Translations under genes and position numbers: made by a program
Notes under the pieces: model-generated
Database searches by the model: none
What the model saw: only the letters and a program-made list of their open reading frames with translations
Told to the model about the DNA's origin: nothing
NCBI GenBank assembly: GCA_963772585.1
Contig: CAVYXV010000014.1
Location: forward strand, 248,001 to 312,000
Origin: CAVVXN01 sp963772585
Lineage (GTDB): Bacteria > Planctomycetota > PLA2 > JAEUHO01
Length of the DNA: 64,000 nt
Reading direction: 5' to 3'
Shown: positions 33,452 to 42,758 of the stretch, in pieces
Layout: each line of letters begins with the position of its first letter
Position numbering within the stretch: position 1 is the stretch's first letter

Positions 33452-34942
33452 ATGAGCGCGATCGACCCGGACGTGCTGCCCCCGCCGCCGCCCCCCTCGC
33501 CGCCCGAGGGGGCGGGGGATCCGCAGGTCCTGCTGCGGCGGCTGCCCCCGGTGAACGACGTCCTCGCGGCCCTCGCCGACGAGGATCTCGCCTACGCGCC
33601 GCGCGACGAGTGGCTGGAGGACGTACGCCAGGCCCTCGCCGAAGTCCGGGCGAAGGTCCTCTCCGGAGCGCTGGGGCCCCACCTGGTCGAGCGGAGCGCG
33701 GCGGCGAGGAGCGTGCTCGATGCCGCCCGGCGGCGCATCGCCCGCCGCCGGGATCCGGGGTGCGTCCGCGTCGTGAATGCGACGGGCGTCGTGCTGCACA
33801 CGAACCTCGGCCGAGCCGCGCTGCCACCCGCGGCGCTCGCCGCGCTCGAGGAGCACGCGCGCGGCTACCAACTCCTCGCCGCGGACCGCGAGACGGGCGA
33901 ACGCGCGCCGCGCGAGCGCCATGTGGAGGCGCTGCTTCGCAAGCTCACCGGCGCCGAGGCCGCCACCGTCGTGAACAACAACGCCGCCGCGACCATGGTC
34001 GTGCTGGCGGCGTTGGCGCGCGGGCGGGAGGTGATCGTCTCCCGGGGCCAACTGGTGGAGATCGGCGGCGCCTACCGCATCCCGCAGGTGATGGAGCAGT
34101 CCGGGGCCGTCCTCCGCGAGGTCGGCACCACGAACCGCACGCATCTCGCCGACTACGAGAACGCCATCAACGAGAAGACCGGCATGCTGCTCCGCGTGCA
34201 CACCTCGAACTACCGCGTCGAGGGCTTCTCGAAGGAAGTGTCGCTCGAAGATCTCGTTGCGCTGGGCCGCGCGTACGAGATCCCCGTCGTGGACGACCTG
34301 GGGAGCGGCGCCCTGCTGTCGTTGGTCGCGCAGGGGTTGCCCGGGGACGAGCCCCTGGTCGCGCACAGCATCGCCGCGGGCGCCGACCTGATCACCGCGT
34401 CGGGCGACAAGCTGATCGGAGGTCCCCAGATGGGGATCGTGGTGGGGACGCGGGAGAGCGTGGCGAGGGTGCGCGCCCATCCCTTCTACCGGGCCATCCG
34501 CTGCGACAAGCTGACCCTGATCGCGATGGAGGCGACGCTTCGCCTCTTCCTCGACGCCGATCGCCTTCCCGAGAGCCACCCCACGATCGGCGCGCTCACC
34601 CGATCCCCCGACGCGCTCGCAGAGCGGGCCCGCGCCTTCGCCGAGCGCCTCGGCGCGCTGGCGCCGGTCCGGCGGGGGGAGATCGAGATCCGTGCGGAGC
34701 CCGCCGACGACACCGTGGGCGCGGGCTCGCTGCCGACCGTGAAGCTCCCCGGCCACGCCGTCGTGCTCGCGGCCCGGGACGTCGAGGCCGGGGAACTGGC
34801 CCGACGCCTGCGCGCGCATGTCGTTCCCGTCTTCACCACCGTCCGCGACCAGTCGGTGCGGCTCCACGTGAGGACCCTGCTGCCCGGCGACGAGGAGGAC
34901 GTCGAAGCCGCCCTCCTCGCCGCCCTCTCCCCCTCGGAGTGA
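33452..34942 (+). CDS. selA: L-seryl-tRNA(Sec) selenium transferase SelA
   Basis: SelA is a PLP enzyme converting Ser-tRNA(Sec) to Sec-tRNA(Sec) with selenophosphate. The 496-residue protein includes VRVVNATGVVLHTNLGRA, VVNNNAAATMVVLAAL, VREVGTTNRTH-like REVGTTNRTH, and the PLP-lysine motif ASGDKLIGGPQMGI near residue 315. A Pro-rich insertion follows the initial Met. ATG at 33452 gives MSAIDPDVL and is divergent from mutS. selD follows after 3 bp, so selenophosphate supply and use are co-expressed. Confidence 0.96.
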   Translation: MSAIDPDVLPPPPPPSPPEGAGDPQVLLRRLPPVNDVLAALADEDLAYAPRDEWLEDVRQALAEVRAKVLSGALGPHLVERSAAARSVLDAARRRIARRRDPGCVRVVNATGVVLHTNLGRAALPPAALAALEEHARGYQLLAADRETGERAPRERHVEALLRKLTGAEAATVVNNNAAATMVVLAALARGREVIVSRGQLVEIGGAYRIPQVMEQSGAVLREVGTTNRTHLADYENAINEKTGMLLRVHTSNYRVEGFSKEVSLEDLVALGRAYEIPVVDDLGSGALLSLVAQGLPGDEPLVAHSIAAGADLITASGDKLIGGPQMGIVVGTRESVARVRAHPFYRAIRCDKLTLIAMEATLRLFLDADRLPESHPTIGALTRSPDALAERARAFAERLGALAPVRRGEIEIRAEPADDTVGAGSLPTVKLPGHAVVLAARDVEAGELARRLRAHVVPVFTTVRDQSVRLHVRTLLPGDEEDVEAALLAALSPSE

Positions 34943-34945
34943 CGC

Positions 34946-36007
34946 TTGCCGCCCATCGACGAACGCGAGAAGGTCCGCCTCACGAAGTACGCCGGCGCCG
35001 CGGGGTGAGCGGCCAAGCTGGAGAAGGCCCGTCTCGAGGCCTTGCTGGCGCCCGTGCGGCTGCCCCACGATCCCCGCGTCCTCGTCGGTACGTCCACGGC
35101 CGACGACGCCGGCGTGATCCAGATCGCGCCGGACCTGGCCCTGGTCCAGACCGTCGACTTCTTCCCGCCCGTCGTGGACGACCCGACGTGGTACGGGCGG
35201 ATCGCCGCGGCGAACAGCCTCTCCGACGTCTACGCCATGGGAGGAGTGCCCGTCTGCGCCGTGAGCGTCTTCGCCTTCCCGGTGGAGATCCCCGCCCACG
35301 TCCCGTCCGACATCCTGAACGGCGCGGTCGAGGTCTGCACCGAGGCGGACACGGCGCTGATCGGCGGGCACACCGTGAAGGACCAGGAAGTCAAGTTCGG
35401 CCTCGCCGTGACGGGTACCGTGCATCCGGATCGGGTCGTGCGGAACGCGGACGCCAAGCCCGGCGACCGCCTGGTGCTCACCAAACCGCTCGGAAGCGGC
35501 CTGCTCTCGACGGCCATCCGCGCCGATCTGCTGAAGCCGGAGTTGGCCGAGCGGGTGATGCGCGTGATGGCCACCCTCAACCGAGGCGCGGGCGAGGCGA
35601 TGGTGGAGGTGGGTGTCTCCGCCGCGACGGACATCACCGGCTACGGCTTGCTCGGCCACACGGTGGAGATGGCCGAGGGCGCCGGCGTCTCCATCCGCCT
35701 CCACGCGGAGAACGTCCCGTGGATCGAGGGCCTGGAACCCTACGTGGATCGCAAGTTCGTCTGCGGAGGGCTGAACCGGAACCGGGAGTGGGCCGAGGCC
35801 GGTCGCGTGCGCTGGTCCGCCGCCTCCGAGGCGCAGCAGATGGTCCTGCTGGACCCGCAGACGAGCGGCGGCTTGCTGATCGCGGTACCGCCCGCGCGGC
35901 TGGCCGACCTGCTGGCCGCCCTCGAGGCGCACGGCGTCGAGACGCGCGCCGTCGTGGGGGAGGTCCTCGAGCGTCAGGACTGGCGGGTCGACGTCCGCGG
36001 AGGGTGA
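34946..36007 (+). CDS. selD: Selenide, water dikinase SelD containing selenocysteine (UGA codon 21)
   Basis: SelD makes selenophosphate from selenide and ATP. Starting at TTG 34946 (SD CGGAG 6 bases before), the frame reads VRLTKYAGAAG-U-AAK, where TGA at 35006-35008 falls exactly at the catalytic Cys17 of E. coli SelD (RLTQYSHGAGCGCK). The essential Lys20 is kept, and the second Cys (Cys19) is Ala. The rest matches SelD: DDAGV, TVDFFPPVVDDP, AMGGVPV, GGHTVKDQE, TGYGLLGH and DPQTSGGLL. Total 353 residues with Sec. A standard caller would start at 35042 and lose the active site. Confidence 0.95.
35006..35050 (+). promoter_or_regulatory. Candidate bacterial SECIS element for selD
   Basis: Directly after the in-frame TGA the RNA can fold. 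A 6-bp upper stem AAGGCC/GGCCTT (35024-35029 with 35038-35043) closes an 8-nt loop CGTCTCGA, above a lower stem GCCAAGC/GCTGGC with one bulged A and a 5-nt asymmetric bulge. The loop begins 21 nt after the TGA and has G as its second base, in line with published bacterial SECIS rules. Structure drawn by eye. Confidence 0.75.
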
Positions 36008-36022
36008 TCCACGACGCCGTCG

Positions 36023-37564
36023 TCACCGCCGCCGCACCATCAGGAGCACGATCCCCACCACGCCCAGTCCCAGCGCGACCCAGGGCCACGGCGGGACGGT
36101 CCCGTCCGGAGCGGGGCCGGACGCCGGCTCTTCGGCGGGAGGCGCCGCCGCCTCCGGCCGTCCGAGCCGTCCGCCGCCCCGCCCCACGCCCGCGGGGGCG
36201 GGCGTGTCCGCTTCCGGCGGTTCGTCGGGCGGCGTCGCCCGGGGCCCCTGTCCGACCTTCGCCTCGCGGAGGATCTCCAACTGCGCGCGGAGGGCGTCCT
36301 CCTCCTCCGGCGTGAGGGTGCCGAGCCCCGTCACGGCGTCGAGGATGCGAGCGGCCTCCTCGAAGCGACCGAGTTGGAGCGCCGCGGGGAAGGCCACGAG
36401 GAGGGCCTTCGCCAGGTCGGGGTCGGCCGCGAGCTGATCCATGAACGCGGGATCGTTCAGCGCGAGCACGTAGAAGTCGATGGCTGCCTCGTGCTGCTTG
36501 TTCGCGAAGGCGGTGGAGCCGAGCGTGAGCAGGCTCTTGCCGAGGTACGGGTTCCCCGAAAGCCCGCGGATCATGGCGCGGGCGTCTTCGACGAAGGCGT
36601 CGCCTCCCCAGCCCGTCGAGCCTCCCACGTAGCCGGCCGCGTTCAGCATGTCGTGGTCGTTGTAGAGCCGCCACATCTCGTACCAGACCCGATGCTGCGG
36701 ATCCTCGACGGTTTCGAGGGCGCGCCGGATGTCTCGCTGGGATCGCGCCTTCTGCCCGGCGAGGCGCCGCGACACGGCGGACTTCTCCCACAGCGAGGCC
36801 GGCGTCCGGCGCGCGAGCGCGGCCCGCACGGGATCGTCGGCGAGCTCCTCGTAGGCGGCGGCCGCCTCCTCGTGTCGGTCCAGCGTCTCGAGCAGGCGCG
36901 CCTCGACGAGCGGGGCCCGGGCCATCTCCCGGCGCATCCCTTCGAGGTGCGCCAACTCCCCGTCGGAGAGATCGATCGTGGACACGCGCCCCGCGGCCGC
37001 CCGGGCCAGCGCGACGGCGTCCAGCCCGCCCTCCGCCAGACGCGCGCGCTCGGCTCGCGCGGCCTCGAGAGCCGAGGCGGCCTCCGGGGCGCCGCCGGCG
37101 CTGCCGCCGAACTCGACCTGTTGCGCCAGCCCTCCGATGCGCTCCTCCACGCGGAGCACCGCGCCCACGGCCGCGTCGGCGGCCCGCAGCCACGCGACCG
37201 CTCCGTCGGGGACACCCGTCGGGTACAGACGGGCCACGGCCTGCCAGTCGGCGGGCGTCGGCGGCTCGTGGAGCCGGTTCCTCCGGGCGAGCAGGCATGC
37301 GCTTTCGAGAGCCGGCCGTCGCGGATCGGCGGGGTAGGTTCGCAACCACCGGCGGAGATCGTCCAGCCACGCGCGAACCCCGGCCTCGCTCCCCGCGGCG
37401 GCGGCGCCGACCGCGTAGCCGGGGAAGGCCAGCGAGGTGGCGATGTCTCCAGGCAGGGGGGGCGGGTCGTCGGCCCGCGTGGCGGGTGCGAGGGAGAGGA
37501 CGAGGGCGGCCGTCGCGAGGGCGACGGCCACCCCGTTTTGCGCGAGCGTTGCGGGGATACGCAT
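36023..37564 (-). CDS. Exported protein with C-terminal membrane anchor, function unknown
   Basis: The 513-residue protein has a signal peptide (VAVALATAALVLSLAPATRA) and a long helical, repeat-like body with TPR flavour (for example HEAAIDFYVLALNDPAFMDQ and ALQLGRFEEAARIL). A Pro/Ala/Glu-rich linker follows, then a C-terminal hydrophobic helix ending in RRR (WPWVALGLGVVGIVLLMVRRR). That end resembles surface-sorting tails of the TM-plus-arginines kind, though no LPxTG motif is present. It follows the Cys-rich protein gene by 13 bp on the same strand and is convergent with selD. Confidence 0.75.
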   Translation of the reverse strand: MRIPATLAQNGVAVALATAALVLSLAPATRADDPPPLPGDIATSLAFPGYAVGAAAAGSEAGVRAWLDDLRRWLRTYPADPRRPALESACLLARRNRLHEPPTPADWQAVARLYPTGVPDGAVAWLRAADAAVGAVLRVEERIGGLAQQVEFGGSAGGAPEAASALEAARAERARLAEGGLDAVALARAAAGRVSTIDLSDGELAHLEGMRREMARAPLVEARLLETLDRHEEAAAAYEELADDPVRAALARRTPASLWEKSAVSRRLAGQKARSQRDIRRALETVEDPQHRVWYEMWRLYNDHDMLNAAGYVGGSTGWGGDAFVEDARAMIRGLSGNPYLGKSLLTLGSTAFANKQHEAAIDFYVLALNDPAFMDQLAADPDLAKALLVAFPAALQLGRFEEAARILDAVTGLGTLTPEEEDALRAQLEILREAKVGQGPRATPPDEPPEADTPAPAGVGRGGGRLGRPEAAAPPAEEPASGPAPDGTVPPWPWVALGLGVVGIVLLMVRRR

Positions 37565-37577
37565 GGCGACTCCTTCT

Positions 37578-38705
37578 TCAGTTGCCCGAGGATTCGGGTT
37601 CGTCCGACGCGGCCGGCGCGTCGCCTTCCGTGCCGGTGCCGTCGGTCGTTCCGTCCACGGTGGAACCGTCGCTGGACGGCTCCCCGGTCGTCGCGCCGTC
37701 GTCCGGCGCTGCCCCCGACGAGGGCTCGCCGCTCGACGTCCCGTCGTCCTCCGGCTCCTCCCCGGTGGCGCCGTCGTCCGCCGGTTCGTCCGAGGGGAGG
37801 ATCTTGCCCGGGTAGCGCGGCTCCCAACCCTCGGGCGGATGGAGGCCGGCCGGCAACGGGGCCTGGAAGCCGATCTCGCCCGTCGGGATGAGGGCGCACT
37901 CGGGGTCGGAACATGCGGTCTGGCACTCGTGGGAGTGGAACGCGAGCGGGATCTTGCAGGTGAACGTGAGCTCGATCGTTCCGCACGACATGATCACCTC
38001 GCCCATCTGGTGCACGACGTCGCGCGTCGCCATGTTCTTCGTCCACCACGCGTATCTTCGCGTGACGGACACCGGCACCGTGGCGATCGGGTCCACCTTC
38101 TCCAGGAAGATGGTCCACACGATCACGCGGCAGTACCCCGGCTCGAAGGTCTGGGTCACGCTCGTGGCACGTGTCATCCCGTCCGTGGTCTCCAGGGTCG
38201 AAGCGATCTCCGCCGTCAGGCCCACGCCCAGCAGGGACGCGCTCGCGCTCGCGGACGTCGACAGCGCCCACGAGGTGGATTCCGACTCGGACACGGAGAC
38301 CGTCACCGTCGAGATGGAGGTCGAGTGGGGGCACTTCTGGGCGGTGCCCGCGGCTTTCACCTCGAGGCGCCAGTTGTGCTTCTCGATGCTCGGATCGCCC
38401 GGCGTGTACGAGCACTCCCCCGCATCCATGCACACGTAGTCCCGGGCGCCGTTTCCGCCGAAGAGCGTGCTGAACTCGCGGTACTGCAGGTCCAGATAGG
38501 GACACTGCGCCTGGATGTCGCCCAGGGACGGCTTCGGACAGTCGCCGCAGATGTCCGCGCGCGCCGGAAGGGCCGCCATCAGACCCAGCCCCAGCAGCAC
38601 CCCGGCCGCCTGGACGAGCCGCCGCGCGGGGCTCGGCCGCCGGCGTTCGCTCGCCGCCCGAGGCTCCCGGCCCCGGCTTCTTCGCATCGCTCTTCTCGCT
38701 TCCAT
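37578..38705 (-). CDS. Exported Cys-rich protein with acidic Ser/Gly tail
   Basis: The 375-residue protein has an extended Arg-rich N-region, a hydrophobic signal core (AAGVLLGLGLMAALPARA) and then CGDCPKPSLGD. The mature part contains about a dozen Cys (for example CMDAGECSY and CQTACSDPEC), suggesting disulfides, and a Ser/Thr-rich strand region (STSISTVTVSVSESES). The final ~70 residues are a low-complexity Asp/Gly/Ser/Pro/Thr tail. The function is unknown. ATG at 38705 was chosen; an internal ATG six codons later is possible. It is the first gene of a two-gene minus-strand operon. Confidence 0.75.
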   Translation of the reverse strand: MEARRAMRRSRGREPRAASERRRPSPARRLVQAAGVLLGLGLMAALPARADICGDCPKPSLGDIQAQCPYLDLQYREFSTLFGGNGARDYVCMDAGECSYTPGDPSIEKHNWRLEVKAAGTAQKCPHSTSISTVTVSVSESESTSWALSTSASASASLLGVGLTAEIASTLETTDGMTRATSVTQTFEPGYCRVIVWTIFLEKVDPIATVPVSVTRRYAWWTKNMATRDVVHQMGEVIMSCGTIELTFTCKIPLAFHSHECQTACSDPECALIPTGEIGFQAPLPAGLHPPEGWEPRYPGKILPSDEPADDGATGEEPEDDGTSSGEPSSGAAPDDGATTGEPSSDGSTVDGTTDGTGTEGDAPAASDEPESSGN

Positions 38706-38888
38706 GGGTGTGGCTCCTTCGGGAGCGTCGTCGCGGCTCGCCCGCTCGGCCCGCCCCCGGGCGCACATCGCGCGGGAGGTCCCCCCGGTCACGAGGAATC
38801 CGGCAGCGGCCGCGAAACCGGGGCCGGGGGCCCTCGCCCGGTCCGGGGGCCTGCCGAGAGCGGGAAGCGGCGCGCCCCCCGTCGCACA

Positions 38889-41800
38889 ATGACCGCGCAC
38901 CCCTCGGGAGGAGCGCGGATCGTGGAATCCTCGTCGTCGGAGCGTACGGACGGCCGCACCCCGGCGTCCGCCCCGGCGGCGGAAGAAACCGAGGCGTTCC
39001 CCGCGCTCGAGACCCGCGCCCGAGATGCCGGCGCCGACGTCGCGGACGACCCCGTCGCCGCCGCCGAGGTGCTCCTCCGGCTCGAGCGCGACGTGCGGCG
39101 CTTCGGCCGCGATGCCGACATCCGCGGGATCTCCGGCGACGGCGCCCCGGCCGGCCTCTCCGATCTCTGCCGCTGGCGGTCGCGGCTCGGCCGCCTCGGC
39201 CTGGACGCCGAGTGCGAGCGCGCCGCCGACCTCGTCGAGGCCTACCTCCGCGACGAGGAGGAGGCGTGGAGGGCGGAGGCCGCCGAGGCCGCGCGCGACG
39301 GCGACCCCACCACGTCGTTCGACGCGCTGCGCGACGCGACCGACCTCGACCGCGAAGCCATCCGCCGCCGCGGCACCGCCGGCGCCTCCCTCCTGCGCGA
39401 GGACCGCCAGGCGCTGCGGGACGCCTTCGTCGAGTCCCTCCAGAGCCGCCCCGCCACCGAGCGACAGCGCGACCGGTGGGCTACCGCCCTCCTCGACCGC
39501 GCCGACGTCGCGCTCACCGCGATCGACGACCTGGATCCGCCCGCCGCGAGCGTCGAACTGGGGCTCGTCGCCGACGACCTCGCCTGGTACGTCGGCCACA
39601 TCGAGACGACCCGCGGCCCCCGCCGTCGCCGTCTCCGGCGCAAGCACCGCCGCCTCATCGCGGAGACGCAGGAACGCGACCTCCACGCGCGCCTGGAGGC
39701 AATGTTCGGCCGCCGCGCGGTCGGCCGTTTCGAGCGGCTCATCCTCGCGCTGATCTTCCTCGTCCTGGGCCTGCTCTTCATCGAGGTCGTCGTCCCGCTC
39801 TCCCCGACCGTCCTCGTCGCGTTCGCCGCCGCCGACACCCTGTCGTGCCTCGTCTTCCTGTGGGACTTCTTCTTCCGCCTCGCCATCGTCCGGCCGCCGA
39901 AGTGGCGATGGTTCCTCCGGCACGCCCTGGTCGATCTCGTGCCGTCGCTCCCGGTGGGCGTCTTCGCCCTCGGAGCGCACGGCGCCGACCCCCTCCGCGC
40001 CGGCCGGGCGATCCGCCTTCTCCGCCTGACCCGTGTGGCCCGCTACGTCCGCGTCCTCATGCCCGTGATCCGCGGCGTCCGCGCCTTCGGGTTCCTCACG
40101 CGCGGCAGCGATCGGATGGTCCGGCGCTACGGGCATCTCCTCAACCGCGACATCATCCTCTACCCCACCCGCGAGGAGGCGCTGCGCTCGCGGACTCGCG
40201 AAGACGGCCCCCGCCGTCGGTTCCACCGGCTCGAGGCCGAGGTGAACGACCTCTGGGAGGACTTGCTCGTCAGCGCGGAACCGGCACGGCGAAGGGTCAT
40301 CGCCGCCCGCCGTCTCGATGCCTTCGAGCAGATGCGCGAGGAGACGCGCGCAGCGCGCCGGCCCTCCCGGAGCGCTCCCCCTGCCGACGACGCGCGCGAG
40401 ATCACGGCGGAAACGCTCGTCCACCGCCTCGACCTCGCGACCCCCGAGGGCATCGAGGCCGAGCAGGGCAGCGAGTTCACGTCGCGGATCGCCCGCGCCG
40501 TCCGGATCTTCTCGCGGGGTCCCCTGCGCTGGCTCCCGGTGATCGGCCGCTACGTCCCACCGCTCGGACCGCGCACGTCGGACGGCGAGGTCGCCGCGGC
40601 GGCCGCCCACCACGTCGCGGGGCGGATCCGCGAACAGTTGGACCGCTGGTACTTCTTCGGCGACCTCTACGGAACGATCACGCCCGCGGAGTTCGTGGAC
40701 CGCGTCGGGGCGACGCTCGTCAAGGGAGCGTTCCGCCCTGCCTACCGGCTCGTGCTCTTCGGGGCGGGGCTCCTGGTCGTCGAGCTGTTCCTTTCGATCG
40801 CGCCGTCGGCGTTCCTCCGCGGAGCTTCGGCCTGGCTGGGCCACCTCGTCGACCCGTTCCTGCTGCTGGGCGCCGTGGCCGTCTTCGTGCTGGCCCTCGG
40901 TTGGTGGATGCAGCGGGTCGCGGGGGAGGCGACCTCCTTCCTCGAACAGACCGCCGCCGCGCAGTTCCTCCCGCTCATGGAGTCCGTCAAGGGCCGCTAT
41001 CTCTCCCGCGATGCCGGCATCCTCTGTCGCCGCATCCTCGCGCCGGAGACCTGCCTCGAAGGCAAGGATCCGATCGCCGAGGAGCACGGGCTCCACCGCC
41101 GCTTCCGCCGCCAGGTGACGGAGTGGCTCCTCGAGGCCCAGACCAGCAGCCCCGCGCACGGTTCCTTCGACGCGCTCGAGCGGACGGTGCTCCTCTATCG
41201 CGACGGCATGGACGGTGCGCTCTTCGACGCCACGGATACCCGCACGACGAACCAGCTCCTCGGCAATCCGGCCCTGCGGGCGCTCTACCGCGACGCCGGG
41301 TGTGTCACGCCTCGCGAGCGCAAGGCCCTGAAGGCGCTCGACCTCCAGAGCCATCGCCGCGCCTTCGGCGGCCCGTACCTCTGGTTCAGCCTGATGACCC
41401 GCTCGTCCATGCACGCCACCGCGCGGCTCATCGTGGAGTACAACCGCCACGCCATCCCGCTCGCGGAGCTGCCGTCGGCGTCGCCGCAGGCCCGCGCGCG
41501 GCGCGACGCGTGGCTCGGGCTGTCGCGCCGGACGCTCCCTCCCGAGGAGGCGAAGCGTGCCGCCCTGGACCACGTGACGACCGCCTTCACCGCGCTTCAC
41601 TTCCTGGACGAAGACCCCCGTCGCGATCGCGACGTCGAGGCGCGCTTCGGCCCGGATGTCCTCGCGCGGCTGCGCCGCGACCGCCGCGCCATGTTCCGCC
41701 GGATCTTCGGGACCTATCCGCTCCACACGCGCCCGCACGAGCAGCGCGTCGTGAATCTCTACCGGCTCTACGAGGCTTGGTTCGCCGGAGGGCGCGCTCT

Positions 41801-42758
41801 GCTGATTCCCTTCCGCGCGCTGTGGGGGCTCCTCTGCTGGATCCGGCGGATCGTCCTGTGGGTGGTGCGCGCGGTGAACGAGATCCGCAACCCGCGCCTC
41901 CGCGAAGACAGCACGAAGGAGGCGGAGGCCGACTTCCGCACCGCCGTGCGGAAGATCGACCGCATGCGCGGACCCGTCGTGAAGCAGAGCCTCTGGCTGC
42001 GGTCCCGGGTCGATTGCGAGTACCTGGGGGTTCGCGTGCCCGGTACCGGGCGCTCGGCCATCGAGGGCCACGGCGTGCGTCACGACCTCGACTTCCTCGA
42101 CGCGGACCCGGACCTTCGACGCCGCGTCGACGAGGAACGCGACCACGCCCAGGCCGACATCCGCGAGCTGGCCGAGCGCATCGAAGACGGACTCCTTCGT
42201 CGTGCGGCGGTGCGCCTCGGTACGCACCCGGACGCCTTCGGCCCCGAGCACCGCCGCGCGCTCGCCTTCGTCTGGCGGTCCGACATGAACGGCGTGCGGA
42301 GCCTGCTGGCCGCCCGGACCGTGCTCCAGGAGACCGCGCTGACCGCCGCCTCGCAGGCCATGCCGCCCATCCAGGGCCTGCCCCGTCCCCACCTCTGGTG
42401 GACCTTCCGCCGCTGGTGGCGGAACCACGGCCGCGGCGGCCGCCCCGAGCGGCGCGCCACCTGGCGCGCCATCCGCGCCGACTACGACGGCGCCGGCCGC
42501 GCGATGGAGGTCCTCGGCGACTACACGCCGGAGGAGGCTCGCGCGGAGGGCGAACGCCGCCTCGCGGAGTTGCTCCGCCATCCCGCCCGCCTCACGGAAC
42601 AGCTCCTGACGCTGCGCATCGTCCAGGTCCTCGGCCTGATCGACGTCCTGAACTACCGCAGCCACGTGTGGCGCCTGGGCCACTACGCCGAAGACGACGA
42701 CGACCCCGGCACGCTGCTGCAGTTGACCGGCGTCGGGAGAGGTCCGGACGCGGGCTGA
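38889..42758 (+). CDS. Giant membrane protein with voltage-sensor-like S4 segment, unknown function
   Basis: The 1289-residue protein starts with MTAHPSGGA. Residues 1-280 are acidic and helical. Around 283-402 there are hydrophobic helices followed by an S4-like helix with positively charged residues spaced mostly every third position (GRAIRLLRLTRVARYVRVL). Further hydrophobic helices lie near 615-643, 653-675 and 970-998. Large Arg-rich cytoplasmic-looking regions surround them. No TVGYGD pore motif, kinase or nuclease motif was found, so it looks like a voltage-sensor-type module without a pore. I do not recognise the family. Its TGA stop is the first base triplet of a 165-bp tandem repeat. 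Confidence 0.8.
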   Translation: MTAHPSGGARIVESSSSERTDGRTPASAPAAEETEAFPALETRARDAGADVADDPVAAAEVLLRLERDVRRFGRDADIRGISGDGAPAGLSDLCRWRSRLGRLGLDAECERAADLVEAYLRDEEEAWRAEAAEAARDGDPTTSFDALRDATDLDREAIRRRGTAGASLLREDRQALRDAFVESLQSRPATERQRDRWATALLDRADVALTAIDDLDPPAASVELGLVADDLAWYVGHIETTRGPRRRRLRRKHRRLIAETQERDLHARLEAMFGRRAVGRFERLILALIFLVLGLLFIEVVVPLSPTVLVAFAAADTLSCLVFLWDFFFRLAIVRPPKWRWFLRHALVDLVPSLPVGVFALGAHGADPLRAGRAIRLLRLTRVARYVRVLMPVIRGVRAFGFLTRGSDRMVRRYGHLLNRDIILYPTREEALRSRTREDGPRRRFHRLEAEVNDLWEDLLVSAEPARRRVIAARRLDAFEQMREETRAARRPSRSAPPADDAREITAETLVHRLDLATPEGIEAEQGSEFTSRIARAVRIFSRGPLRWLPVIGRYVPPLGPRTSDGEVAAAAAHHVAGRIREQLDRWYFFGDLYGTITPAEFVDRVGATLVKGAFRPAYRLVLFGAGLLVVELFLSIAPSAFLRGASAWLGHLVDPFLLLGAVAVFVLALGWWMQRVAGEATSFLEQTAAAQFLPLMESVKGRYLSRDAGILCRRILAPETCLEGKDPIAEEHGLHRRFRRQVTEWLLEAQTSSPAHGSFDALERTVLLYRDGMDGALFDATDTRTTNQLLGNPALRALYRDAGCVTPRERKALKALDLQSHRRAFGGPYLWFSLMTRSSMHATARLIVEYNRHAIPLAELPSASPQARARRDAWLGLSRRTLPPEEAKRAALDHVTTAFTALHFLDEDPRRDRDVEARFGPDVLARLRRDRRAMFRRIFGTYPLHTRPHEQRVVNLYRLYEAWFAGGRALLIPFRALWGLLCWIRRIVLWVVRAVNEIRNPRLREDSTKEAEADFRTAVRKIDRMRGPVVKQSLWLRSRVDCEYLGVRVPGTGRSAIEGHGVRHDLDFLDADPDLRRRVDEERDHAQADIRELAERIEDGLLRRAAVRLGTHPDAFGPEHRRALAFVWRSDMNGVRSLLAARTVLQETALTAASQAMPPIQGLPRPHLWWTFRRWWRNHGRGGRPERRATWRAIRADYDGAGRAMEVLGDYTPEEARAEGERRLAELLRHPARLTEQLLTLRIVQVLGLIDVLNYRSHVWRLGHYAEDDDDPGTLLQLTGVGRGPDAG

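Noticed and set aside
35042..36007. selD starting at a downstream codon without the Sec residue
   Set aside because: It would miss the catalytic segment, and the upstream sequence aligns well with SelD in frame through the TGA.
37578..42683. A ~1700-codon minus-strand frame
   Set aside because: It is the shadow of the 1289-residue plus-strand protein; only its last 375 codons (to 38705) are kept as the Cys-rich protein.
38889..42758. Voltage-gated potassium or sodium channel
   Set aside because: An S4-like helix is present but no pore loop or TVGYGD-type filter was found after it.
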